From NCBI RefSeq assembly GCF_003385115.1, contig NZ_QUNI01000004.1:318459-382458 (forward strand): a stretch of 64,000 bases of DNA, given 5' to 3'. Positions 1-6,493 of this stretch are shown in pieces; positions within the stretch are counted from its first letter, which is position 1, and every line of letters starts with the position of its first letter. This DNA is from Flavobacterium aquicola. GTDB lineage: Bacteria > Bacteroidota > Bacteroidia > Flavobacteriales > Flavobacteriaceae. Both the position numbers and the translations under genes were made by a program. The notes beneath the pieces were generated by a model. The model saw nothing but the letters and a program-made list of their open reading frames with translations. It did no database searches and was not told where the DNA came from.

Positions 1-487
1 CTAAACCAGCACCTGCATTACCGAATCCTCCTGCAGTAGCGTTGGCAGTTCCTTTAATAGATGGGGCAAACATTACTGAAGTATGAAATTGTGTGATAAC
101 AAAAGAAGCTCCAATAACTCCAATAGCTAATCTAAAAAATAGGAAACTTTCATAAGTTTGTGAAGTACCAATTAGCAAGACTGGTATGGAGCAAATCGCT
201 AATAACCATGTATAAATTAGTCTTGGTCCAAATTTATCTACCAATCGGCCTATTAATAATCTGGCGATGATAGTTGCCGATACCGACGCAATTTGAATGT
301 TACCCAATTGGTCTTTTGTCAGGTGCAATTGCTCTTTAGCGATTGGCATAAGTGATGCCATACCAAACCATGCAAAAAAGCAAAAGAAAAATGTTAACCA
401 TGTAATGTGGAAGGTACGCATTTGAACTCCTTTGCCACTAAAAATGTTTAAACTCGAAAGCGGTTGATTTGTTGAAATTGAACTCAT
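1..487 (-). CDS. Nitrate/nitrite-type MFS transporter, N-terminal part (truncated by window edge)
   Basis: The reverse strand is open from an ATG at 485-487 to the window edge, so about the first 162 residues are visible. After a short polar N-terminus come hydrophobic segments beginning near residue 28 (a TWLTFFFCFFAWFG stretch), a cytoplasmic-loop motif GRLVDKFGPR typical of the major facilitator superfamily, and near residue 130-160 a Gly/Ala-rich helix containing TANATAGGFGNAGAG. That last segment resembles the signature of the nitrate-nitrite porter (NNP/NarK/NasA) family, which moves nitrate or nitrite across the inner membrane. The rest of the gene, and any nitrate reductase neighbours, lie outside the window. 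The 5' region carries inverted ACTTACGT/ACGTAAGT words that may be regulatory. I am fairly sure of MFS and moderately sure of NNP. Confidence 0.8.
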   Translation of the reverse strand, partial: MSSISTNQPLSSLNIFSGKGVQMRTFHITWLTFFFCFFAWFGMASLMPIAKEQLHLTKDQLGNIQIASVSATIIARLLIGRLVDKFGPRLIYTWLLAICSIPVLLIGTSQTYESFLFFRLAIGVIGASFVITQFHTSVMFAPSIKGTANATAGGFGNAGAGL

Positions 488-721
488 ATCAAAAAAATTT
501 TATCGTTTAGTATTTTTTAATTTTTCTAAGCTTCAAACTTACGTCTAAGTATTTTACTTATTTACAAAGCAAAATTAAGAGCTTTGTTTGGAACAAAAAC
601 TGCCAAAACGCAGTTTTTAGAAAAAAATTAAGTATTTATACGTAAGTATATTAATTTAGGTAAATTTCAACAGCCTTCCCCGCTAGCACGAGTGCAATGT
701 CATTAATGTAAAGTTTTTTTT

Positions 722-800
722 GACCTCAGAGAGGTCTAATGTTTACAGAAATAATATTCGATTTTTGATAATGACCCCAGCGGGGTCGAATGTTTCTGAG
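722..800. repeat. Two copies of a short palindromic repeat
   Basis: Two 15-nt palindromes, GACCTC-AGA-GAGGTC (722-736) and GACCCC-AGC-GGGGTC (773-787), start 51 bp apart. Each is followed by nearly the same tail, TAATGTTTACAG and GAATGTTTCTGAG. The stems differ by compensating base changes (CCTC/GAGG versus CCCC/GGGG), so the self-complementarity appears to be kept rather than the primary sequence. They look like REP-type elements; function unknown. Confidence 0.6.
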
Positions 801-967
801 TAACGTACAACCCGATAGGCGGACATAGTATTGAATTCATTAGATTTTTACACACAGTTTGTCATTCCTAAGAATTATTAGATACTCGACAAATATTGGA
901 TTTTGATTGCGGAATTATATGTGAGATTCCCCCAACGTTAGATTATTATTGAAGAAAACATTAAACG

Positions 968-993
968 ACCGAATAATTTCAGTCGTTTTTTTA
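968..993 (+). terminator. Terminator-like hairpin without an obvious upstream gene
   Basis: AACGAC and GTCGTT arms flank an A/T-rich loop and are followed by a run of T on the plus strand. No plus-strand ORF of any length precedes it, so it is either a relic or the end of a short untranslated RNA. Confidence 0.45.
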
Positions 994-1079
994 TAATTTT
1001 AATCTACGGGGAAAATCCCAGTTATTGTTATCTATAATTTATCAAATTAGAATAAAAAATCAACTTAAAAAATTAAACT

Positions 1080-1505
1080 ATGGCAATTATCAATCCTTCT
1101 ATTAACTTCAATGGAAATGCCGAAGAAGCATTTCTATTTTATAAATCAGTATTTGGCGGAGAGTTTGCAACAATCATCCGTTTTAAAGATATTGCAAGTT
1201 CTGAAAATCCAGTTTCAGATAATGAGGCAAATAAAATAATGCATATTACCTTACCCATTGGGAATAATATTTTAATAGCCAATGATGTTCCAGAAATATT
1301 AGGCAAAGTAAACGAAAATGAAAACAGATCTAAAATGGCAATTACCGCAGAAAGTCGTGAAGAAGCTGATCATTTATTTAACGGACTTTCAGCCGGAGGT
1401 ACTATTGAGTACCCTATTGGCGACAGTCCATGGGGATCTTATTTTGGTATGTTTAGAGATAAATATGGTATTGAATGGATGATTGATTTTAATCCAAAAA
1501 AATAG
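1080..1505 (+). CDS. VOC-superfamily protein (PhnB/glyoxalase-like)
   Basis: The 141-residue product begins INPSINFNGNAEEAFLFYKS and has the repeated beta-alpha-beta-beta-beta plan of the vicinal oxygen chelate fold, in the PhnB-like branch. The N-terminal half carries AEEAFLFYKSVFGGEF and the C-terminal half ends with DKYGIEWMIDFNPKK, both hallmark strings of this branch. Members are usually soluble homodimers; many have no known substrate, and several are annotated as 3-demethylubiquinone methyltransferase by old automatic transfer, which should not be believed here. It stands alone, with repeats on both sides. The ATG at 1080 follows an A-rich leader without a strong Shine-Dalgarno sequence, as is usual in this phylum. 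Confidence 0.85.
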   Translation: MAIINPSINFNGNAEEAFLFYKSVFGGEFATIIRFKDIASSENPVSDNEANKIMHITLPIGNNILIANDVPEILGKVNENENRSKMAITAESREEADHLFNGLSAGGTIEYPIGDSPWGSYFGMFRDKYGIEWMIDFNPKK

Positions 1506-1535
1506 CAAAAATATATAAATAGAAATCAGTCATCA

Positions 1536-1632
1536 TTCCCCGCTAGTGCGAGCGTCACGCTCGTGAACGCAAGATTTGAATTTAATTCGTTAGGTTATAC
1601 CTGCAGTTCGTCATTGCTGAGGAACGAGGAAT
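1536..1632. repeat. Intergenic repeat remnants
   Basis: The 11-mer TTCCCCGCTAG at 1536-1546 matches 676-686. A near-perfect palindrome, CGAGCGT-C-ACGCTCG, lies at 1549-1563. Next to it, around 1605-1632, is a CATTGCTGAGGAACGAGGAA string of the kind dispersed through many Bacteroidota genomes. None of it looks coding. Confidence 0.5.
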
Positions 1633-1983
1633 CATGATTACGTTATTTATTTTACTTCGTCCGTTTACTGAAAGAACAACCTGATTTAGTGTTTTAGCTA
1701 CTTCATTTATAGTTATGGCATTCACATTTATAAATAGAGCATCCGAATTTATGAATATAGCATTCGTATTTATAAATATAGCATTCGCATTTATAAATAA
1801 AGCATTCGCATTTATGAATAGAGCATCCGAATTTATGAATATAGCATTCGCATTTATAAATAGAGCATTCGCATTTATGAATATAGCATTCGTATTTACA
1901 GTTGGAGCAACTTTACTTAAGGTTCTCACTCCCGCTATTGTAAGCGTTACGAACGTAAACACAAGAACAATTAGAGCAGGCAC
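1582..1983 (-). CDS. Possible heptad-repeat membrane-anchored protein (uncertain)
   Basis: The minus strand encodes 133 residues: a hydrophobic N-terminal segment (about residues 3-18), then heptads of the form NANAIFI from about residue 30 to 95, then a polar tail. The heptad pattern with a conserved Asn continues at protein level beyond the clean DNA repeat on both sides (VAPTVNT before; NAITINE, VAKTLNQ, VVLSVNG after), which favours real coding on this strand. Against it: the plus strand is also open through the same repeat, no promoter was found, and the C-terminal part runs into dispersed repeat sequence. No family is recognised. Confidence 0.3.
   Translation of the reverse strand: MPALIVLVFTFVTLTIAGVRTLSKVAPTVNTNAIFINANALFINANAIFINSDALFINANALFINANAIFINTNAIFINSDALFINVNAITINEVAKTLNQVVLSVNGRSKINNVIMIPRSSAMTNCRYNLTN
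1697..1901. repeat. 21-bp tandem repeat, 8 full units plus edges
   Basis: Eight consecutive 21-bp units run from 1718 to 1885, with a partial ninth to 1901 and a degenerate one at 1697-1717. The consensus is close to GCATTCGCATTTATGAATA plus two bases. Variation is mainly at the third base of the GCATYC word and in the TATRAATA word. The period is a multiple of three, so both strands stay open: plus reads as (IAFAFMN)n, minus as (NANAIFI)n. The copy number is likely to vary between strains by slippage. Confidence 0.9.
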
Positions 1984-2128
1984 GCATTACAAATCCGCAA
2001 TCTGCTTACAAAATATATTTTCTGCTTTTTTACAGCTCATCCAAAAAAACATACAATTCAGGAATAAAATTTTCATAAAGTGAAGTTTTCTCACGAAGTT
2101 TGAACCGTTGAACTTATCAAAACAAAAA

Positions 2129-2794
2129 ATGGAACAAGCTATCAAGATTTTAATTTACATCCATGCCTTTTTTGGCGGACTTGGATTAATCACAGGAATT
2201 GGGAGTATAATCGTCAAAAAAGGACAAAAGCTACATCGAAGAATGGGCAGACTATTCTCCATCGGGATGATAACAAGTTCACTGCTGTCACTGCCTATTT
2301 GTTTCATGCCAAAACACCAAAACTTATTTTTATTTCTAATCGGGATATTTACTATTTATCTTGTACTTGCAGGAAATAGAGCAATAAGTTTCAAATTTAA
2401 ATCAAAAACACAAGCTGATCTTACCGACAAATTGATTTCGGGAATCATGATGTTTTCTTCAATTATCATGATTTTGATTGGGATTTACTGCGTTGTCAAT
2501 GCTGTAGCAAATGGAGTTTTGTTTGCTTTCTTCGGCGGTTTCGGATTGTATATGACCGTTAAAGATTTTATCTTTTTTAAAAATTTCACAACCACAAAAA
2601 ACAGCTGGCTGACCAAACATATCGGCAAAATGGTTGGCGCATTGATTGCTTCCATTACCGCTTTTATTGTTGCGGGATTAGGATTGGGAAATTTAATCGC
2701 CTGGATGACTCCATCGATTATAGGAACTTTATATATCATTTACTGGAACCGAAAAGTAGATTCTAAAATCAAATTACAGCAGGTAATCGAATAA
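2129..2794 (+). CDS. DUF2306-like integral membrane protein
   Basis: The product, read from the ATG at 2129, is 221 residues with about six or seven hydrophobic segments. After the first helix there is a GQKLHRRMGRLFSIGM string; a His-Arg-Arg-x-Gly-Arg motif at that place is typical of the DUF2306 family of predicted membrane proteins of unknown function. An in-frame TTG at 2108 would add seven residues, but the ATG is preferred because the protein then begins directly before its first helix. The gene stands 89 bp before the yqaE-like gene on the same strand. Nothing in the sequence points to a substrate. Confidence 0.75.
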   Translation: MEQAIKILIYIHAFFGGLGLITGIGSIIVKKGQKLHRRMGRLFSIGMITSSLLSLPICFMPKHQNLFLFLIGIFTIYLVLAGNRAISFKFKSKTQADLTDKLISGIMMFSSIIMILIGIYCVVNAVANGVLFAFFGGFGLYMTVKDFIFFKNFTTTKNSWLTKHIGKMVGALIASITAFIVAGLGLGNLIAWMTPSIIGTLYIIYWNRKVDSKIKLQQVIE

Positions 2795-2883
2795 GAAAAT
2801 AGTCAATAACTGCAGCTAAACAATTGATTTTGTATTTGTAAAGGTTACCGTAATTTGATACATTTGGACAAATCAAAAAAATA

Positions 2884-3081
2884 ATGACATTAATCGCAAT
2901 ATTTTTTCCGTTTCTTTCCTTCTTTTTACGAGGCCGAATACTAACGTCTATTCTGTGCTTAATCCTGCAGATAACTTTAATCGGCTGGATTCCGGCAGCT
3001 ATTTGGGCAGTTATATCACTGCAGAACTCCAGAGCCGACAAACGCAATAATAAACTGATTAAGGCTATGAAATCAAGGTAG
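2884..3081 (+). CDS. YqaE/Pmp3-family small membrane protein
   Basis: A 65-residue protein with two hydrophobic helices (about residues 2-14 and 20-46) joined by a short RGR turn, ending in a basic tail. The order FPFLSFFLRGR, then ILCLILQITLIGWIPAAIWA, matches the Pmp3/YqaE/UPF0057 family of proteolipid-like proteins found in plants, fungi and bacteria. These affect membrane potential and salt or stress tolerance in the studied cases; the bacterial role is not well defined. Length is normal for the family. A reverse-strand ORF across the same bases is a shadow. Confidence 0.88.
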   Translation: MTLIAIFFPFLSFFLRGRILTSILCLILQITLIGWIPAAIWAVISLQNSRADKRNNKLIKAMKSR

Positions 3082-3118
3082 CAGGCAATTAATACAATCA
3101 TTATTTAAAACTCACCAT

Positions 3119-3409
3119 ATGTTTATCGTTTCATTATCGTATAAAAAAGACCCGAGTGAGGTCGACAAATTTATCGAACCACATCTTCAGTTTTTGGACA
3201 AATATTATTCTGAAAAGAAATTTATTTTCTCGGGAAAGAAAAATCCAAGAACAGGCGGCGTTATTTTAGCTCGGAACGTGAATAGAGATGAACTGCAGAA
3301 AATCATTGAGCAGGATCCTTTTTATCAGAACGAAATCGCTAATTTTGATATTACCGAAGTAATACCATCCAAATATGATGAAGATTTTGCTGTTTTTATA
3401 GAAAAATAG
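3119..3409 (+). CDS. YciI-like protein
   Basis: A 96-residue soluble protein with the YciI-like plan: an N-terminal strand MFIVSLSYKKD, a central FIEPHLQFLDKYYSEKKFIFSGKKNP segment and a C-terminal EIANFDITEVIP strand. The family has a ferredoxin-like alpha/beta-barrel related to muconolactone isomerase, with a conserved His (here in EPHLQF) and Asp/Ser proposed to form a catalytic site, but the reaction is unknown for most members. It follows the YqaE gene by 37 bp in the same direction, so the two may be co-transcribed. Confidence 0.8.
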   Translation: MFIVSLSYKKDPSEVDKFIEPHLQFLDKYYSEKKFIFSGKKNPRTGGVILARNVNRDELQKIIEQDPFYQNEIANFDITEVIPSKYDEDFAVFIEK

Positions 3410-3622
3410 TTTTTTTACTGCCTTGCCTAAAATACGTTTTACACGAAAGTGTCCTTCAGAAAGAGGTATCAAAAACAAAAATCTTCTGCTCAGCGATGAC
3501 AAAATATTCCTGAGCATTCATCTCCTCCTCCACCGCATAATTTTGCAATACTTATTGATAATTCTATAAGTCGAAAAAGCATTGACGAAGTTAATTTTAT
3601 GTTCTACTTAAAAAAGGAAATC

Positions 3623-3931
3623 ATGGAAAAGAGGATGTATCATTATACGACAGTTTCGAAAGCATTGGAAGAATTAAAGGAAAAAGGTTTTATGATAGAT
3701 TTTAATATTCAGGAGTCTAAAATCATAAATAATCCCAACGATTTTGAAATCGTGCATATTTATCGCTACGAAGGAGAATCAGATCCTGGCGATGAAGCTA
3801 CGGTATTCGGAATAAAATCAATTACTGGCGAAAAAGGTGTATATGTGGCTGGCTTAGCGGCTTCGGCAGATAAGAGTGCAGCATTGGTTTTGAATGATTT
3901 GGCCATAAAAGGCAAAGAACAGCAATTCTAA
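3623..3931 (+). CDS. Conserved hypothetical protein, small soluble
   Basis: From the ATG at 3623, preceded by an AAAAAGGAAATC leader, the product is 102 residues with no signal peptide or membrane segment. It opens with a helix ([19 protein letters not shown]) and continues with alternating short strands ([38 protein letters not shown]). Relatives in Flavobacteriia are often labelled phosphoribosylpyrophosphate synthetase, but there is no PRPP-binding motif here and that label is very likely wrong. An ATG at 3599 in frame is less well placed. The stop lies 11 bp before the topoisomerase start, so the two genes probably form one transcript. Confidence 0.7.
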   Translation: MEKRMYHYTTVSKALEELKEKGFMIDFNIQESKIINNPNDFEIVHIYRYEGESDPGDEATVFGIKSITGEKGVYVAGLAASADKSAALVLNDLAIKGKEQQF

Positions 3932-3942
3932 TTACTTTTGGG

Positions 3943-5013
3943 ATGAAGCGCCTGCAGTCTAAACTCGAAAAAATAGGGAGAGATTCTAAAATTGCTGCCA
4001 AATCCATTGGGCTGCGCTATGCCATAAATACCAATACCGGCTATTACCGCCTGATAAAAAATGACGGTTTTATATTTGTCGATCATTACAAAAAAGTTGT
4101 GCGTGACAAACAAGTACTCGAGAGAATTACGAAACTTGTGATTCCGCCCGCTTGGCAGACGGTCTGGATTTCTCCTTATGACAACGGTCATCTTCAGGCT
4201 ACCGGTATTGATGCCAAAGGAAGAAAACAATATCGGTATCATTCGCAATGGAATAAAATTCGGAATCAATCCAAATTTTACCGACTCCGCAGTTTTGCCA
4301 ATGCTTTGCCATTGATACGCAAACAAGTCGATAAGGACTTAAAACGAAGCGGGCTTCCGTATGAAAAAGTGATGGCGCTGGTCATCAGATTAATAGAAGA
4401 AACCAATATCCGAATTGGAAATGAATCGTATAAAAAGCTGTACGGTTCCTTTGGACTGACTACTCTGCAAGACAAACACGTAAAGTTTAGGGATTCCAAA
4501 ATCTATTTTAATTTCGTTGGAAAAAAAGGCATAACACATAAAATCAGCCTTGGGAGCAGAAAACTCGCTAATCTTGTAAAAAAATGCAGGGACATTCCTG
4601 GTCAGGATTTATTCCAATATTACGATGATAATGGTAACCATCACGCAATTGGATCGGCAGATGTCAATAATTATCTCAAAGAAATAACACAAGAGGATTT
4701 TACCGCTAAAGATTTTCGGGGATGGTCAGGAACTGTCAATGCGTTGACTGCTTTTCAAAAAATGACTCCCGCCGAAAACCAAACCGACTGTAAACGAAAA
4801 ACGATTGAGGTTCTCGATGAAGTAGCTTCCAAACTAGGAAACACACGCACTGTTTGCAAAAAATATTATGTGCATCCAACGGTGATTGCTTCATTTGAAA
4901 AAGGTACTATTTGGAAATACCAGCCCAATTCTAATAATTCTGAATTGCGTCCTGAAGAAAACGCTTTAATTGAATTACTGGAGAATGAAGCAATTGCGGA
5001 AGTTTATTGTTAA
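3943..5013 (+). CDS. Type IB (eukaryotic/poxvirus-like) DNA topoisomerase I
   Basis: The 356-residue protein is a short bacterial type IB topoisomerase, which relaxes supercoils of either sign through a 3'-phosphotyrosyl intermediate without ATP. The N-terminal domain includes IPPAWQTVWISPYDNGHLQATG (67-88) and GRKQYRYH (93-100). The catalytic core shows Arg157 in TNIRIGN, the hairpin lysine in GKKG (193-196), Arg259 in KDFRGW, and the nucleophile, most likely Tyr309, in CKKYYVHP (305-312). Position 260 is Gly where KDFRTW is common in relatives. It overlaps no neighbour and begins 11 bp after the small upstream gene. This enzyme is separate from the housekeeping type IA topoisomerase I, which is not in the window. 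Confidence 0.9.
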   Translation: MKRLQSKLEKIGRDSKIAAKSIGLRYAINTNTGYYRLIKNDGFIFVDHYKKVVRDKQVLERITKLVIPPAWQTVWISPYDNGHLQATGIDAKGRKQYRYHSQWNKIRNQSKFYRLRSFANALPLIRKQVDKDLKRSGLPYEKVMALVIRLIEETNIRIGNESYKKLYGSFGLTTLQDKHVKFRDSKIYFNFVGKKGITHKISLGSRKLANLVKKCRDIPGQDLFQYYDDNGNHHAIGSADVNNYLKEITQEDFTAKDFRGWSGTVNALTAFQKMTPAENQTDCKRKTIEVLDEVASKLGNTRTVCKKYYVHPTVIASFEKGTIWKYQPNSNNSELRPEENALIELLENEAIAEVYC

Positions 5014-5035
5014 TAGAAATAATAAAGTTTTTTTT

Positions 5036-5103
5036 ATTTGCCACAGATTAAAAGGATTTCCACTGATTAAATCTGTGTGAATCTTTTTAATCTGTGGCAA
5101 ACC
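5036..5103. terminator. Long imperfect hairpin between convergent genes
   Basis: TTTGCCACAGATTAAAAGGAT at the left pairs with ATCTTTTTAATCTGTGGCAAA at the right, around an inner AATCTGTG stretch that can compete for pairing. A T-run precedes and T/A-rich bases follow it. It lies between the topoisomerase and DUF3037 genes, which face each other, and can end transcription from both sides. The TTTGCCACAGATT sequence is of a dispersed-repeat type seen in this phylum. Confidence 0.6.
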
Positions 5104-5130
5104 ATTTTTAGTAGTTAGTTTGAAATACGA

Positions 5131-5514
5131 TTACAAAACCAACTCTTCAAACAATCGCTGAATGGTTGCATCCAAATCAGTACAAAATCCTGGATGCGGT
5201 CTTGAAGTCTGAATCCCTGAACTTCGGATAGCTGTTAACCATCGAAAACGGGACGGAATATCAAACTCACCGATAGGACCGCCTGCTCTGCCTCCGTGGG
5301 CAATTTTCTGAAAAGATTCTAAATTCAGTTCAAGCTGTTCCAAATCGAAATCTTCTGAAAACATAAGTAATTTAGTTTCATTGACTGAATACAGCATCTT
5401 TATGTATTTTGTTTTTTTGCAAAACAGAATAATGCCTACGTTCAGGAATTCTTCGCGCTCCACCCTTGGCACAACGCGGATAACGGCGTACTCATATAAG
5501 TTTTTCTCTTGCAT
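5131..5514 (-). CDS. DUF3037 protein, partner of the HipA-like kinase
   Basis: A 127-residue soluble protein beginning YEYAVIRVVPRVEREEFLNVGIILFC, the characteristic start of the DUF3037 family. Near the C-terminus is SGIQTSRPHPGFCTDLDATIQRLFEELVL. The function is not known. In many genomes DUF3037 follows directly on a HipA-like kinase gene, and here the reading frames overlap by 23 bp (5492-5514), which points to translational coupling and a joint role. It is shorter than a classic HipB antitoxin arrangement would need and has no helix-turn-helix that I can see, so it is not a HipB. Confidence 0.85.
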   Translation of the reverse strand: MQEKNLYEYAVIRVVPRVEREEFLNVGIILFCKKTKYIKMLYSVNETKLLMFSEDFDLEQLELNLESFQKIAHGGRAGGPIGEFDIPSRFRWLTAIRSSGIQTSRPHPGFCTDLDATIQRLFEELVL

Positions 5515-6286
5515 TTTCGGCTTCGTTTATAAAAATTTCTGAATGATTCAATCTAGTCCATAAAAACTGAAAGTAAACAGCTCTGATTTCGTCTGGAGTC
5601 TGCTCGCTGTCTTCCCAATGGAGCCAGTCTTCGGGGATATAATTGACAATATCCTGCAGGATTTCTTTCGTGAGTATTTTTTTAAAAGCATCATCAGTTT
5701 CTTTTAACAGACTTGCTTCCGGCAATAAAACATGGTCTTTTATCAATGCGAAAGGACTTTTGGCATGCGTTTCCCAGCTGTTCCAGGAATGATGGAAATA
5801 CAGCGACGCACCGTGATCGATAAGCCATAATTCTTTGTGCCAAATAAGCATATTTGTATTTCGGAACGTACGATCAACATTCGTAATAAAAGCATCCAGC
5901 CAGACAATCTGCGAAGCTAAATCCGCAGGAAGTTTTGTCACCACTGGATCAAAAGTAATCGCTCCCGACAAAAAGTGCAGTGCCAGATTCAGCCCCTGAC
6001 TGCCCTGCAGCAAGTCCTGAATTTCCTCATCGGCTTCAGTGCGTCCAAAAGCTTCATCGAGATTAGCAAACACCAGTTCGGGCATTTTTAGGTTTAGAAC
6101 TCTTGCGATTTCACCGCCTATCAATTCGGCGATTAAAGCTTTTACGCCATGTCCGGCACCTCTAAATTTTAAAACATATTTAAAATCATCATCAGCTTCA
6201 GCAAGAGCCGGCAATGAACCGCCTTCCCGCAACGGTGAAATGTAGCGCATAACATTTACGGTTCTTAATTCAAGTGGTTTTCTCAT
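5492..6286 (-). CDS. HipA-family Ser/Thr kinase-like protein
   Basis: A 264-residue HipA-like kinase without the N-terminal HipA_1 domain. Recognisable kinase parts are the probable ATP lysine in YVLKFRG (Lys40), the catalytic loop FITNVDRTFRNTN with Asp138 and Asn143, and the metal-binding IDHG with Asp157, in place of the usual IDFG. All residues expected of an active enzyme are present. Classical HipA phosphorylates glutamyl-tRNA synthetase and is held by HipB; here no HipB-like gene is adjacent, and the partner is DUF3037 instead. The gene is first in its two-gene operon, with a TAnnTTTG-type box (read on the minus strand) at 6305-6312. Confidence 0.82.
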   Translation of the reverse strand: MRKPLELRTVNVMRYISPLREGGSLPALAEADDDFKYVLKFRGAGHGVKALIAELIGGEIARVLNLKMPELVFANLDEAFGRTEADEEIQDLLQGSQGLNLALHFLSGAITFDPVVTKLPADLASQIVWLDAFITNVDRTFRNTNMLIWHKELWLIDHGASLYFHHSWNSWETHAKSPFALIKDHVLLPEASLLKETDDAFKKILTKEILQDIVNYIPEDWLHWEDSEQTPDEIRAVYFQFLWTRLNHSEIFINEAENAREKLI

Positions 6287-6457
6287 AATTCAATTCATGA
6301 ACTACAAACTTACAAATAACTATTTTCTTTTGAGATGCTAATCTGCAAAGAAACTCAGATTCTAAAATTTAATTAAATTATGAAAATCATTATGTAATTA
6401 AACTATTTACCCCTTCAATTAAACGGTTTTCTCCCCCTTAGCATTCTTCAAAAAACT

Positions 6458-6465
6458 TATATTTG
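6458..6465 (+). promoter_or_regulatory. Candidate -7 box of the GH42 gene
   Basis: TATATTTG fits the Bacteroidota -7 consensus TAnnTTTG and lies 28 bp before the start codon. Upstream, TTTACCCCTT at 6406-6415 and TTCTCCCCCTT at 6429-6439 form a spaced direct repeat about 23 bp apart that could bind a regulator. Confidence 0.5.
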
Positions 6466-6493
6466 TAATTCATACACTTCTAAATATTTTCTT

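Larger units (their letters stand above)
488..1079. other. 592-bp intergenic region with small palindromes
   Basis: No convincing gene. The left part (up to about 670) is the probable upstream region of the MFS transporter, with ACTTACGT at 537-544 and its exact inverse ACGTAAGT at 640-647. Two 15-nt palindromes lie at 722-736 and 773-787, and a hairpin followed by seven T on the plus strand lies at 968-993. The 11-mer TTCCCCGCTAG at 676-686 recurs at 1536-1546. Confidence 0.6.

Noticed and set aside
1080..1505. 3-demethylubiquinone methyltransferase, a common label for this family
   Set aside because: It has a VOC fold without any methyltransferase motif.
1697..1901. CRISPR array
   Set aside because: The units are directly adjacent 21-mers with no spacers, and no cas gene is near.
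1715..2083. Plus-strand ORF through the 21-bp tandem repeat
   Set aside because: It starts inside the repeat, runs beyond it into A/T-rich DNA, and has no signal or promoter. The minus-strand reading keeps a better protein-level pattern outside the repeat. Neither is certain.
2769..3101. Reverse ORF opposite the YqaE gene
   Set aside because: The plus strand encodes a complete, recognisable YqaE/Pmp3 protein in the same place.
3623..3931. Phosphoribosylpyrophosphate synthetase, as homologues are often labelled
   Set aside because: The protein is about 100 residues and lacks a PRPP-binding loop; the real enzyme is about 310 residues.
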